This document shows positions 1 to 13,670 of a stretch of 64,000 nt of DNA, in pieces. This DNA comes from Stichopus chloronotus (taxonomy: Eukaryota; Echinodermata; Holothuroidea; Aspidochirotida; Stichopodidae): assembly GCA_021234535.1 (NCBI GenBank), contig SFZH01000008.1, forward strand, positions 1,054,001-1,118,000, in the 5' to 3' direction. Under the pieces are notes generated by a model that did no database searches, was not told the DNA's origin, and worked only from the letters and a program-made list of their open reading frames with translations. The position numbers and the translations under genes are program-made. Every line of letters begins with the position of its first letter. Position 1 is the stretch's first letter.

Positions 1-185
1 CTCCCAGGAGCTTCAGTTGCCACTCCCCAATCTCATCTCATCATCTCATCTTTTACCCCCCCCCCCCCATTTTTTTCACAATATTTTCCTTAACATTACT
101 GTTTGTATTTTAGTTACTATGCTATTGTCATTAAATTTGGATTTGGGATTGAAATAAAGTTACACTGAACTGAACTGAACTACGT
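1..185 (+). repeat. Probable 3' end of a LINE-type retroelement
   Basis: The segment carries a C13 run (56-68) and ends with GAAATAAAG followed by a short tandem tail of ACTGA/TGAAC units (about 154-181). A polyadenylation-like AATAAAG just before a 5-bp tandem tail is typical of CR1/L2-like non-LTR elements in marine invertebrates. No reverse-transcriptase reading frame is present, so at most a 3' fragment lies here; the family is inferred. Confidence 0.4.
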
Positions 186-617
186 TATTTTCAATAGGAT
201 ACTTGTGCTGTTAGATCCATACAAAAAGCCCCTTTTGTTGTTATGATTTAGACCTCATCGGTGATGCAAATGAAAAAATAAATGATTCTAAAAAAGTCGA
301 AATTTTGACAAGTTTAAGTCGCATCAAGCATCCACGAACGATCGTCATATTGATACTGAACAACAAAAAACATTATTCATCACACACGTTCGTCAGTCAA
401 AACAACTATAGCATATAGATTTTTACGCCCTTCGATGAGTGCTTCGAGTGTTGTAATAATAAACAATGACAAAAAAAAAAAAACCCGTGATTTTGTTTTG
501 AACATCTCTAAAATAACAACATCAACAACTTCAAATGGCGAGTTAGGCAAACAGAATCATCATCGGACATAGCATGGATACTTGAAAAAAAAACAATTAA
601 AAGTAAACATGTTTTAC

Positions 618-910
618 CTTAAACATGAAGGCAGTCGGAAGTGCTGCTAAAAAGGCAAGACACCAGAGACAAAATACCAGAAGCTTGGTTCTTGTCAGGC
701 TGAATTTCAGCTTAAACACCATAGGTTTGCGCACAGCATAATATCGATCGACAGCTATAGCCATCATCGTCAACACCGTGTTGGTAAAACCGACGAACCG
801 GAAATACCGGTGTACCGCACATTGCCAATCGTGTGCCCATAATAGCCTCCAAGTCGCTGGGAAAAACTCAGTGATGTGAAATAGTACAACAACTATGGCA
901 AGAAAGTCAC
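618..910 (-). CDS. Class A GPCR, internal exon encoding end of TM2 to TM4
   Basis: This exon is read on the minus strand from an acceptor (pyrimidine tract ending CTGCAG at 911) to a donor (AAG|GTAAAA at 618/617). The 293 nt are fully open. Two bases complete the Gly codon split with the upstream exon, giving LNLAIG-D across the junction, where the Asp is the conserved TM2 residue. It then encodes the extracellular loop 1 tryptophan region, the TM3 cysteine (WQCAV), a TM3 ending in AVDRYYAV (the DRY motif), intracellular loop 2 and a TM4 with the conserved Trp (FCLWCLAFLAALP). Known role of the family: seven-helix plasma-membrane receptors signalling through G proteins. The ligand cannot be told from this half; a neuropeptide-type receptor is a guess. 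The exon ends in phase 0, and exons for TM5-7 must lie left of position 1. Confidence 0.88.
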
Positions 911-3399
911 CTGCAGAAGTTAAAAAGATAAAAGTAGTGGCGAGTAAAGAAAAAGGCTGACACCGAAATTATTGACAGAATAAACTACAAGGTTTGACCA
1001 TGTTCTTTTGTTTCCTAATGGCAACTCACAAAAATAATGAAATATCTTAAATTTGAGTTGTTAACAAGAAAAAAAATATCAAAACAACAACAACGACAAA
1101 AAAGGAAGCAAACTGAAGTAAATGAAGCTGGTTCACAGAAATGTGATGTACGGTACTTCAGTGGATTGTGTACTTGATTCAGAGTCACGAATCCATTTTA
1201 TAATGACATAATCTGACACTTGACGAGAAATCTCGATAAATTAATACTGTCATATGCAAAAGTATTTCAAATAAAAGGCAAGTCAGCGTTGCTCCTGTAA
1301 TAACACTAATTGAAGGAATTACGTGGCTAGAAGCAAATAAATCACCACTCATAATCACTGTTTATCTCAGTCCCATTGATATAAGTCAGAATGAATCGAA
1401 CGTCTGCTATCATTTGTTTTAGAGTGTTTATCACTTACTTTGTTTTATTTTTTCATTTATATTTCAGCTGTTAATTAACCTTAGACAGACGTACAATAAT
1501 TTCTCGTTATGGTCCATCTTTGTGAAACAGCCATTAATTATGTATCCCTGCAAAATTGCCTTCAAGGGCTAAAATAGTTCTGATAAAAAAATCGTCTTGT
1601 TTACCCATTAGTTTGATAATCTATGGTCTATATTTTGAATCATATAATGGCTCGAAAGCAATAAATTACTCATTCAAATTCATCCACTGAAGATATTAAG
1701 TCTTTATACGTTATACCTCTTAAATGATTACTGAGTAATATTTTAAGAGAATGCCTTTTAGTCTGTGATTTTTCAGCCGCGTAGATTTCCAGTCACTAAA
1801 ATTGAAGGATATTTACTTTGAATTGAAAATTTCGCGAATATTGTCAATGGACTTTACATCTTTCCTAACCACGAAAAAACGACTTAGTCACAGAGATTCT
1901 TATAAATACGCACAAATCTAGTGCTCCAAAATGATTGGAAATTATTTATCTCGAAGATAGTTTGAATTTTCCAGCAACCACCATCTGATCTTGTTATGTA
2001 GAACTTTATAAGTGGAATTTCTTTCTCTGTAATCGAACAGACTTCTGTTCAATAAATATCATTCGTAGATTATTCTATAAAATTTGTAACATTGAATATG
2101 CACGAACGATTATAAAAGGTGATATCTTCATGAATTAAAAAAAGTCTTCTTTGAATAAAAAAATTAAACAGATTCTCATTTTAATTAGGTAAAGAAATCA
2201 TTTTGTTTTGGAAGTTGAACCTTTCCAAACATCCTCTCTAATGATATTCAATAAATACAGTCAAGAATAAATTACTTCGTATGTAATACTAGAACGTAAT
2301 GTGGCTTCTTTCAACTTTCTACGTCCAAATGAATACTTTGTTCTTTTTCTTTCATTTTTGTCACCAGAATTACTGTTAATATCAAATATTGATACCATAT
2401 GCATGTTGCCAAAAGAGGGCTAGTATAATTGGAAAAAATGTTCACGTTCATAGGAAGTTATCATGGTGAGGTTAAAGTAAGTTAACTGTAATTAAATTCA
2501 GACCAATATCAGCACAAGTCATTAATGAAGTAGTTGAAAATAATAATATCTTTATGCGAAACTGCATTCAGAAAGAAAACCTCCACCAAACCAAATCAAG
2601 GCTTTTCAACATCAAACAAGTTTCACAAAGCAAGGTCGCTGAGTCACCTATATTATTTCCATTTGAGACTTTCAGCGTAAGTTTCACCATCATCATATTT
2701 TAAACCACCATTAACCTTTAAGATTATGAAGACAGATCTCTTGTTTGAACATATAAACTTATAAAACAGTGTATTCAGCTTATATGGCGGAGTGGGGGGG
2801 GGATTGGTTCGAAAAGAAAACTATCCATTTACAAAATGAGAAATCATATTTGATGGATAAGTTTATTTTTTTCCAAACGGAGATCTCTATCCGACCTATA
2901 TGTATTTTTTTTGTATTATACGAAAACACATGCACATTTACACATGCTTACAGGTGATGGTTGATGGATATCTTTTCCCTACCTCACGCTTTGGTCCCTT
3001 CCTCGAAAAAATTGAAAAAAATCGTTTTGTTTTATTTTTTGTAGCAGAAGTCAAATAAAACGGATGTTTTAACGGCAATTTAATTTCATCAAGGTCAGAT
3101 TTCAAGTGAATAAATAATTATTACAAAATCATGAAAATTTGAAAGATAAAACTCCTAACCAATACATAATCAACTAATGCAACGAGTCGTAAGATCATTC
3201 TTTGGTGGTTTTCAAGTTCTCATGACATCACACATGACGTAACTCACGAGGAAGTTGATTACAAAAGGTGGACTTTTAACAAACAAGATAGTTACAGATT
3301 TTTGTCACTGTCCGTCTTCATCACTCTTGTGCTTTATCGATTCCCACCGCCACAAAGAGGGAATCCTTTGCAATGTGTATACAAACACGTCATACTTAC

Positions 3400-3666
3400 C
3401 CGGCGCCATTTTGACATTGCGCAGTGAACTTCGACGCAAACGTTGCCGCAATTTTTGTCGGATGTTCGTGACACTTGACAATAACACGATTTTCCATTCT
3501 CTTGACAAGTAGGCTCTAAGTCTTCTTTTCGAATAGCCAGATTTAGGTAAGCCTTTCAGAAGTGAATCATAAGAGCACACAAAGAGGACTATTTATTTTC
3601 ATATTTCCCCTCCCCTGTGTTACTGTGCTTAACCCGACTCTAGCAGAAGTGACGTCACTTGATTGG
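3400..3666 (-). promoter_or_regulatory. Possible minus-strand promoter and short first exon
   Basis: On the minus strand an inverted GATTGG (a CCAAT box, 3661-3666) and a perfect CRE palindrome TGACGTCA (3650-3657) precede an open stretch. That stretch ends in ATGGCGCCG followed by a near-consensus splice donor, G|GTAAGTATG (3400/3399). A start codon in an ATGGCGCC context immediately before a strong donor is what a short first coding exon looks like. ATGGCGCC also resembles a YY1 site. No downstream exon was found in the window, so this could be an alternative first exon of the GPCR transcript, a nested non-coding transcript or chance. Confidence 0.25.
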
Positions 3667-4234
3667 AGTCATGCCCGTGTTCAATTGGGCTTCCACGTAT
3701 TCTCTACAAGCATCCATTCATGTTAATTTATCTTAGTGTTGTAAATATAACATCACCGGTAATAAACAATCACTCTTAATAACTGTGGTCACCCCATGTA
3801 ATGAGCTTATAATTAAACGATAGTCTTGGACAATATCCCTCTTCAATCAAGAATGAAAATTTACTTCCCTCCTCTAGCGAGACACAGGTAATCTTTCTCG
3901 CAATAAACGGGGTTAAAACCTAATTAATCAGGTTTCAAAGTCAGAAATCGTACACTTATAAGTACAAAATGAAAACCTTCCCGCAGTAAGAGCTAATCTT
4001 GCAAGACTTTGCATCGCGTTTGAAGTAAGAAATTTACTCTCTCGAATGGGATTCTCATTCCCAAAGATAAGGGAGTGAATCTCCACATCAATTCACGGGG
4101 ATAATTTTCAGGCAAAAATGCTAGGTTTTAATAAGCACCAGGGGTGCGTCCTACGCAATTACAACCCGCTTGTCCTTCAGAGAGACTATATATACACATA
4201 AACAAACAAACCCAGCAACCTAAAAAAACATATC

Positions 4235-4370
4235 TGTGGCAGAATGGTAGTGGCACGAGTTCGAGGTCTGGGGTTCGAATCCTGTCTTCGCCTCGTGAGT
4301 CCCCAAATCGACGAAACCGGTCATGCTGAGAATTTTTCGGATGTTGTTGCTTTATAGTTTTCTATGTTCA
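4235..4370 (+). mobile_element. tRNA-derived SINE
   Basis: An A-box-like TGGCAGAATGGT (4237-4248) is followed 23 bases later by a perfect B box, GGTTCGAATCC (4272-4282), which is the RNA polymerase III internal promoter layout of a tRNA. The cloverleaf is not intact: after the T-arm-like region the sequence runs into a non-tRNA body rather than a matching acceptor stem. A tRNA-derived SINE head therefore fits better than a functional tRNA gene. The 3' boundary is approximate. Confidence 0.6.
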
Positions 4371-7300
4371 ATTACACAAACGTTACGTAATGATGTAATT
4401 TGCATTGGTTGAGATAGATGAACCAAGTTCTTTGGACCATTAAAACGAACTACATTATTAAAGGTGACATATTGCAACGATTAACGTAAGTATTGCAACC
4501 ATTAAGTTTACATGGATGTGTGAGGGAGGTATACAGCTCTCGCTAGATCATCTGATTAGGTTTTATCTCTTGCATGACATTTTTTCACCATAAATATTTC
4601 TCATAGCTTGAAACTGAATATTTCAGGCTATAGAGTGGGCCTAATGATTTTTCAATGTTGTGGTGTCTAAAGTGCTTTTACAGGGACTATTAACACTTTT
4701 GGTAAGTTAACATTCTGTCTGTACAACGTACAAAAGTGAACAGGGATGTAACGTGCACTATGCACTTTTTTAAGAGAGATATGTACGTTTACCTATAGGC
4801 CTACGGGCGCATATATATGGCAAGTCTCTGGGGCGCAGTTACGCAACATGTCCAGAACGTGTAAACTTTGTACTTCCCTTTTTTTTTTTTTTTTTGGACA
4901 TACCCCGTCAAACTGTCAAATCAAAACTATATGGCTAGTCCTACCTATAAAATGTTTTGAATTTTTCATCACATTTTAAAGACTGATTTACACAGACCCA
5001 CAAATCAAACATTCAATTTTCTCCCGAATGTCGGGCTTCACAAGTTTCGGCTTCAGGAACACAACATTGCCCCTAAACTGAACCCCTGGTGAGAATTTTA
5101 CAACTTTCTTAATATCAATATACACCATTAAAAAAAAAAAAAACACCTAAACTGGATTTGAATTGAAGAAAAGTTTTAAAATTTTATGCAGTAAGCTTTC
5201 TGTTTGTATTACCAATAAAATACCAAACTTTTGCTCACATGGGAATGAAAGAGGCATGTTATACCACCTGTCAGGTTCTGATTCTTTCATTTGACTAAAT
5301 CCGGCTGGAATTCGGCCGGAATCTTTGTGTAAATCAGGCAAATCAGGTTCTGGCCGGATTTTAAAGTTCCAAATCCGGTACGCCCCTAAAACCTATATTT
5401 AGGGATTTCCAAATGAGACAGACAAAGAATGTCTTTTTCATAGTGAAAGCCGTTCCCATATCTTGGAATCTTATTCAGTTTGTTATTGGTTCAAGACAAC
5501 TACTGTAATGTTTAATGGGGCTCATGTTCTTTATGAAAAAAGGAACTCAATTTAGGTCTATTTCATGCCTCTAAAAGTTTTCAGGGTTTTCAGGGCGCTT
5601 TGCCATCTAGAGCAAACACCGACAGTGGCAGAGTGACGGGAAAAGCACGCCCCTCCTCCACAGCGTTCTTTCGGGGCGAAGCAACAGTGAAAGGGCCGCG
5701 GACCTCGAGGAGATTTCCACCAATTCTAGGGGTATTTTTTATCTCCACATTTTCCATTATGATCTGCCGCAACAGACGGTATCCATCCGCTTAGACAGTC
5801 TCCTCCTAACATTCTAGCTCTCATACGTCGGCCCTTTAACTTCACGTCGAGAGGGTTTTGTGGGATCGCAAAGCAAGGACGTCGAAAGGATTAATTTTTC
5901 TAGTTCATCTTTGGTTCCTTCCATCACTTTTTACAACCAAAACTCTACCCATGGTCTCTGGAATGCAGTAATGAATGTGTTGATTAAAGGTCGTATGATA
6001 TCCATCTAGAAAAGAGCTGTCTTTATTCAAACGTTACACAGCGAAACAACGAATGAAAATCCATTAGGATTATTTCTATCTATTACCGTTTCTGACATAT
6101 GGCTTTTCAAAGTTTGATAAAAAATGCAAACATGATGACATGAGTGTTGCACACTGTCGGTTTTTCTTTTGTTATGCCTATATATACATTATCTTCTCGC
6201 TGGGTTTCATATTGGTAAGTGATAAGTATTGGTAATACATGGTTCCAAAAGAAAACCCTTGGTATGTATAAAATTTTCAATTGCCCTTGACATGAAGGTT
6301 AAGTTTCTCTTGGCGTCATAAATTTGCATACTAAGCCAATGTTTATTCATCATGCAGGTGTAAGACATTAATTTGCCTGTGAAATTGTCAATATTCGATG
6401 GCATTTGATGGACTTTGAATCTGTTTTCATCATTTTTAATGAATAATACAGCCAATATTCCGAAATGTCATTTTCACGTCAAACAACTGTTAAAAGGTTT
6501 AGCTTCGCTGGTCATCAAAATGCTTCTCTTAGAGAGGGACTTTTAGGCAGATAGGCCTAGGTTGTGTATTGACAGACGGAAGGGTAATAAAAGAGTGACA
6601 CAGTCTGACTCTCGAATCATCAACTACTGGGAAAGTAATAATCTGAAGAAAAAAAATGAGCTTAGGCTTAAAAATGAATGATTGCTTTAATATATATATA
6701 TGTAAATATATTAATATAATTGTACATGTGTGTATCGTTATATAATGTCTTAAGCGTACAGTTTGTTTGTCAGCGTTTTGTGGTTCTGAGCCTTTTACCT
6801 TGTAATTATAACTGTAAAATTGTTATAGAGACGAACACCCTGAACTGAAGTAATGTGTAGACAAATTACATTATTCTCCTTCTGAGAGTTGCGTCGCCTT
6901 TTTTTTTAATCTCGCACTTAAGTTATTAACTAAACACAAATAATATGTCCATCAGAGTGACAAGGCCGTATCTCACGCGTCCTCGTCCGTACGTCCTTTC
7001 TCTTTGTATATGCCCCTGGGTATTCAATTCTTAGAGAGAACCGCTATCGTTAACGTGACAAAATGTCTTGGTTGCTAAAACCTTTTTCTTTTTCTTTTTG
7101 AGAATTCGGTGTGAATCGATTAAACTAACGTATCAGTTTTTTTTGTGACTGTTTACTACAAGAATGAAGACATGATATCCATTCTTGATGTTTAAGTCTG
7201 CATCGTGCTTGTGTATTTACAGATGCAACAATTCATGTACAGAGCATACTTACAGCTTGGTGTGAGGGTATTTTTTTAGAATCGTTCCATTCTATCTATC

Positions 7301-7585
7301 TATCTACCGTAGATGACTACGTGTACTGTATACAGTTGTTCTCGATGTATATGGTAGGCCGTAGAGGGAAAAAAATGCCTAAATTGATAGGGGGGCTGTT
7401 AATTCGAATATATGCAGACATTAAATGTGTAAGCATTCACTCAACCAGTGAATTACAGCGAACATTGTACTAAACTACCACATCCGTCGAATATTCAGCG
7501 ACATGCTCCGAACTGCGTATCAGAATTTTTGGATGAATTTAGTATTAAGTGAATATTTGCTGCGCATTTTGTGGTATAATTAATT

Positions 7586-7855
7586 AATGTCTTCGTATAT
7601 TCTATTGAGTACCTATATTCGAAGTCATGTCTGCATATAATCGAATTGATATCTCTGTTAAATTTATCCAATGTTTACACATATTTGATTTAATGTCTAC
7701 ATTTGTTCCGATTAATGTAAACATACATTCGATGTAATGTTTATATAAATTCGATTCAGTGTAGTTACATACAAACAATATTTGATTTTTAGTAATTGAT
7801 ACTTTCATATATTAGAATTAATGCCTACATATACAGTATATTCCAATTGATTTCC
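7586..7855. repeat. Degenerate 22-bp tandem array
   Basis: About twelve diverged units follow the pattern AATGTYTACATATATTCGAT. Consecutive units in 7670-7760 begin at 22-bp spacing and show the recurring cores AATGTNTA and TTCGATT. The array is AT-rich and non-coding, and its edges fade into similar AT-rich sequence. Confidence 0.55.
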
Positions 7856-8522
7856 CTATTAAATCGTGAAAGTTCTCCAAGTCGCCAACCATGCATGGTC
7901 GTGAACTAATTCTTCGTTGTAGTTGATCTAACTATCATGTATTATTTCCAAATAAAATGAATATGTTGAACAAGGAGAGCTTAAAGTTATCTATCAGGGT
8001 TTTTTAATTAAAGGTAATATCTACCATCCACCCTAAAGAAAAAAAGTTGTTCTTGCTGACACAATCATCTAAAAACAAACTGTAAACACGACAAACTAGG
8101 TCGTTGATTGTAACAGTTGAGTAATTTGCACATAAAATAATATTACAAACTGTTTGCCTATCCGAAGAGATTAATCTGTGTACCGCATTCATAGTGTGTT
8201 TTTTGCAGAGGATATACACCACAAAGTAATAGTGTATTCATGCCGTAAAGGTCATTTTGAGCCTGTTTCTTTATGAACAATGTAAGCTTAAAACTGCGTC
8301 TAAAAGTGGGACTAAATTTTCATGATAATTTTTCTACGCGGATTATTCACAAATATCGTGGGAATGTTGAACGTCACTGACCTAGTACTGACAAGCGTAT
8401 ATCTTCGCTTCTCCCTTGTCTTACTATCTTACTAGATAATGCGCAGATTAGACCTTGAATATCGGAGAGCATACGGCAACCGATGGCGGCTTGTGTGAGA
8501 TAGATTTATAATAAGTGAAATA

Positions 8523-8992
8523 TTGAGTCACTGGAGATCATTTGTCAAGTTGAGGACTTCTAAAATCTTTCATTATCTGCTGGTCTTATTACTTGTCACT
8601 CATCAGTTACTTGTACGTGAACGGTCCACATGTAGGTCTCCCCTTCTCCCTCAAAATGTCAAGTTTATTTCTCCCATGGAATACGCATTTCCCGGTGCGA
8701 ATTTTGCTGTAATTCCTGTGATGAAGTTTAAGCGGATTTTGAGCAAAGTTGACAGAGTTTATCTTCAAGGAAGCTCTCACGAGACAAAAGATGAAATCAG
8801 GCAACTCTTCTCAAAAAGTCAGGTTGAAAAAAAGCAACATGGTGAGGCAATGCTGATATATTGCAGGGTTTCAAAAAAATAAAAGAGAATAACCAAACAA
8901 GCTTGGATACTGAGGCAGACGAAAGGGTTGATCCGCCTCCTCTAGAGAATGAACCTAATGAGAAAGCTAAGAAGGCTCTTGAACTAATATGA
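8523..8992 (+). pseudogene. Reading-frame relic with an apparent frameshift
   Basis: A 119-codon frame ends at TAA (8880-8882) right after a run of seven A (8873-8879). Stepping back one base at that run gives a continuing frame of about 37 more codons, rich in charged residues (DTEADERVD, NEKAKKALELI), which stops at TGA 8990-8992. The composition of both halves, especially from about 8665 on, looks coding: KDEIRQLFSKSQ, then the charged tail. I do not recognise the family. A single-base indel in a decayed gene or transposon fragment is the simplest reading. Programmed -1 frameshifting at A AAA AAA is possible but unsupported. Confidence 0.3.
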
Positions 8993-10779
8993 TGCGAAAC
9001 AGTATTCTAAAATAACTGGTTGTGAAATAGAGAGCTCGTTTATAACAGTGTTTGTCTTCTTTTAATAATAAGTTAATTTTGGTTTAGAATGAACAATAAT
9101 TCCAGCAACTTCTTTTTTTATATTGTTGTTGTTGTTTCCCGTGGTGTACTGTTATTTTTATTTATTCTTTGCCTTTTTCATCTCAGCACTTAGGAATAAC
9201 GTATCACCTACGGTATAACCTGCCACAAGTATATGTAACCCTAACCTCTATATCTCACTGAGAAGAGTGCATAATTGCATTTTTTTTGTATATTTGATGC
9301 CAACAAATCTTGAACTTCAAATCAAGTAGTCTCGTCTTCCTTTGTTGGTGGATAGGACGATCCTGATCTCCATTTTTAGTTTCTTTTTAGACCGATTTAC
9401 AGTTTGAACGAATTCAGGATTAGTATCGTCTTCACTAATAAAGTGACGATCAGTTGCAATGCAAAGCCTTTATAACCATGTAAAACAAGTAAGACGGCTC
9501 CCTGTTTAGAAACGCATCACCATTAGACAGGCCTAATTCACTTCCAACAGTATATGAAGTTCACTCTGCTCAGAAAATATACCTAAAGTAACGGGGACTG
9601 ATATTTTTGGCTGTGTTTTCTTTACTACCATTTCCTATACCATTTTCGCGTTGAAGAGTACAAGCACAGTTTCTGAAAATTTCACTTAGAATTATTTTAG
9701 AAAATTGAAATAGTAAGATTTTACTCCAGAGAGATTTTCAATAGGCGGGGTTGACAGTCCATACTTTTACCCTTTTATACCAATCGCTAAACCCTCGATG
9801 TATACATACAGTAGAGGTTTATGATATACTATGTCGTTAACTGTTAGGTGACAAGTATAAAAAATACTTGATATGACGTGTGTGCGCCTACGGTGTCCTA
9901 AAAAGTGACCACTTTAGAATTGAAAGTCAACGAAGAAGGTTACTGGTGGTACGTTGCCTTCATTCATAGTGAAACAATCCGTAGGCCTACATCTGCGCAA
10001 TGTAATTTGATTACACAATGCAATTCGCTCTAAACTTCACATTTCAGTCTTTTTTTTTTGTTTTGTAATTCTTCAAAACGACCATGCAAGCGCACTGTCT
10101 TCTTTGGTAATCACTTTTCGTTTTATCCAAGCATGGTTTTTACTCTGGATATTCCATCTTGCTTCATTACGCATGGAACATTGATGCACTAAAATGTTAC
10201 CCTTTATTGATCGTCTGACATTCACTCTACATAGTAATTCCACGAAAACGTTATTGCCTTAATTGGAAAGGAATCATCATGCATGCGTATAATTAAATAT
10301 TCATGACCTATATACAGGGGAGCGTTAAGTGAAGCATCACCCAGTCTAGTTTGGCGAAAGCTTCCTGCAGAGTTATACGGTATGTGGCCTGCTGCATGAA
10401 GTGATTGTCAGTCTGTTCACGATGTAATAGTATATACTGATGATAACGATCAAAGTGATTATAACTTGGAGAACTACAAAAGGATTAGGTTCAACAAAAA
10501 CCTGACTGTCATATCCATTTATGTACAGTAGCAATCACCGTCAACACTTTATTTCAAACGTGATCGTTAAAGGACGTTTAAAATGCTTTGACCCATGCTT
10601 GGAAACTGCTTTATAATCATGTTTGCAAGATTGAAGTGATCAAGTAGAAGGACGAACGGAGATAGGACAGCCATACACACAGAGAGACAGACAGACAAAC
10701 ATAAGTATGTAGTACAGCAATGGGGATGAAGATGGTCATCACTTGATATAGGTACAAAAATAGTAGGAATATCCTTGCC

Positions 10780-11230
10780 ATGATGATGATGATGATGTTG
10801 ATGATGATGATGTTGATGATGATGATGATGTTGATGATGATGATGTTGATGATGATGATGTTGATGATGATGATGTTGATGATGATGATGTTGATGATGA
10901 TGATGATGTTGATGATGATGTTGATGATGATGATGATGTTGATGATGATGTTGATGATGATGATGATGTTGATGATGATGATGATGTTGATGATGATGAT
11001 GTTGATGATGATGATGTTGATGATGATGATGTTGATGATGATGATGATGTTGATGATGATGATGTTGATGATGATGTTGATGATGATGTTGATGATGATG
11101 ATGATGTTGATGATGATGATGGTGATGTTGATGATGTTGATGATGATGATGATGTTGATGATGATGATGATGATGTTGATGATGATGATGATGTTGTTGA
11201 TGATGATAATGATAATGATGATGATTAGGA
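10780..11230. repeat. Compound ATG/TTG trinucleotide repeat
   Basis: About 430 bp of nearly pure ATG triplets are interrupted by a TTG after every three to six triplets, so the array looks like a higher-order repeat of (ATG)3-5 TTG. It decays at its right end into ATA/ATT variants. The long frames through it (poly-Met on plus, poly-His and poly-Ile on minus) are products of the repeat, not genes. Confidence 0.95.
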
Positions 11231-12347
11231 TTATGATGAGGATGACTCGTGGCCTCATGGTGTTTTTTTTTATTCAGGAAGAAACCATTTTTTAATTTCG
11301 GCATGTGTCCAGAACAAGATAAAAACAAGGTGATGCCGATTTTATGATTGTGGATAATACCCAACACAATGAACGCACTTTTCATTGTTATTGCTCTCAG
11401 TGTTATGATATCAGAAGTGAATTAGGTATTCACACCAAAGGAAAAATCTTTGCTTGTTCTAGTAAGCTGCACTTGCCACCTTTAATTTTGCGCCTGTACT
11501 TTCTTGGAAAGATGAATGAAATCATATGACTGGGATATCCATACTGATAGTACACTTTTTGTAAACATTTTCGTAAAAATTTTACTACCACAGGAAATAT
11601 CCCATCGTCTTTATATAAACACCTTTGTCAGTAGGCCTTATGGCTTTGCTTAGATAGTACTATAAAATATGCCAACACCTTACTTTCCTTTAAAGATAGC
11701 ACTACTCGTCACACCGAGCTACATTTTTGGCTCTCCGGTTAGCGAAATTCCCAAACTGGTTGTAAGTTACAGTACTGTGTGATGGACAGCAAATTCGAAA
11801 GATGCAAAGTACCTCATATTACACAGTGTACACAGGGATCGGTTTGTTTGATTACACATGTGGAGGAGTTTAAGACAGGCTGTGGGAGGGACTAGAGGTA
11901 GGTGGTTGGGAGAATTGAAACTGTCTGGGGTGATGAGTTTTTGTCTTTAAATGTCAAATGACTGTCACTTGCTTAGTAATTATTTTTCCTAAGGTGACTT
12001 TTGTATTTTTCTGGCTGGCTTTCTTTGTCTCTTGTTATTATGTTTTGTTTTCTCTCTCCCTCTGCTTTTGTCATGATGTTTTATGTCGATTATACATTTA
12101 TTTATTTTTTTTTTTGTAAATGGGGACTGCTCGTAACGGCTTTAATCACGCTCCATGCACCACCTTGGAAAACAATGTATTTCTCTATACAGTTATTCTG
12201 TGCAAATAAACTCCAACGCAAACCGTCCGCCACCAAAACAGCAATTGTCAGTCAACCGGCATGCAAAGACAATCAACGTAACATTTACGTCGAAACATGC
12301 TTGGATGAAAAGAGACAAGGACCTCTCTAAGAAAAAAAAAAGGGGAC

Positions 12348-12701
12348 TTAAAGGGAAATAGGGCGTTTGTTTTAAAGAAGACATCCATATTTTTGAAACC
12401 AATGTTTGTGGATGCAGAATGGTAGATTATTAAAAATAAGGAAGGACAGTAGCATTCTCTTTAAGAAATAAGCTCTTCACAGATAGAAATTCAGTTATTT
12501 GTTGCCCAACACTAATTTGTTCACCCAAACTTTTCAAAATTCAAATGATGCATCTTCCGTTACTCATCACATGCATAATGTTTTGAGCAGATGAAGCTTT
12601 GGTAGGTGTTTATTGATGAGACTGAATGGTTTAACGATGATTACCGCTATTTTCTTTTGTATGTCATGTTGGTGTATTCTAAACGCCCTATTTCCCTTTA
12701 A
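12348..12701. mobile_element. TTAA-ended MITE, copy 1
   Basis: A 354-bp element has perfect 21-bp terminal inverted repeats (12348-12368 and 12681-12701) beginning TTAAAGGGAAATAGGGCG. TTAA at both ends would be the target duplication. It has no transposase frame, so it must have been mobilised in trans. TTAA targets are used by the Kolobok and piggyBac superfamilies; the purine start after TTAA (AGGG) fits Kolobok better than the CCY start of piggyBac. A second copy lies at 38730-39079. Confidence 0.85.
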
Positions 12702-13670
12702 AAAATGCCCTCCTTCTGATACCACCATGCCGATTAAAACTAACTATTACGATAATACTTATCAAGGTAAGGACCTCATTTGAAAAGAGAGAGAGAGAGC
12801 TCCATAGCATACATAAATAACCCATTTAAAGAATCTTGCTAAATAAGTACGATATTTCTGTCCCCTTAGGTTATTTTTCTTGAAATCTGGAACAGATGAC
12901 GATTTTTTTTTTCAAACTGGTGGACATTTCAGAGAGGATCACGTGAACATTTGCATTTGGAGGAAACTTTCAATGAATGAGCTATTAAAACAGAACATAG
13001 ATAATTGATATCTTTGTTTCAATTAGCCGTTCCTAAACCAGAAAACACTGTCATCTTTCCGTAAGGAAATACAATCATCTTTTATTTCTTTTGAGGCTAT
13101 GCTGGAATTTTCATTATCGTCACCTTTTTTTTAAGTTTCTACAAAGTCATTTACTCTCACACCAAAATCTGTCAGGAATCTGCCAAATCCGGTCAGCTTG
13201 ATTGATATTATGTATGGAACAGCTGTCACCAATGAACTGAATACGGAATTAAAATGTGCCGGACCGTTACGTTTTATTGCGCAAGATACATTAAGGTCTT
13301 TGATCCAACAATCCTACCATGTGTTCAATTTTTGGCAGACCTTTCCTGGACATTAAAATGGAAGAAAATAAATCTCAGATGATTATTACAAAGAAGAGAG
13401 GGTTATTTCAGGGTGAGGAGTGGAGGGAGTTGGCGGTTATTTACTTTGAACAATATTTAAAAATATGTTAGTATAATGCAATGCAATTAGAGATTAGACT
13501 GACATATTGTTACAAAGCAGTAAACATTCTTAAACTCTAATTGCTGTGTCTGAAGGGACAGTTCTATACCTTGTGTGAATCGCAATGCCTCACACTGACC
13601 GAGGAGGGAGCTGCTAAATTGAAGTTCCCTGTGTCAGTTGAATGTGATGTTCTCTGATGGAGAGGTGCAG

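Noticed and set aside
4235..4310. Functional tRNA gene
   Set aside because: The A and B boxes are present, but acceptor and anticodon stems do not pair, so a SINE head is more likely.
10567..11385. 272-codon poly-His frame and matching poly-Ile and poly-Met frames
   Set aside because: They are translations of the ATG/TTG triplet repeat in several frames at once; the flanks show no domain.
12001..12330. 109-codon plus frame next to the MITE
   Set aside because: A hydrophobic T-rich start followed by unrelated sequence; no homology recognised and it ends at a poly-A tract.
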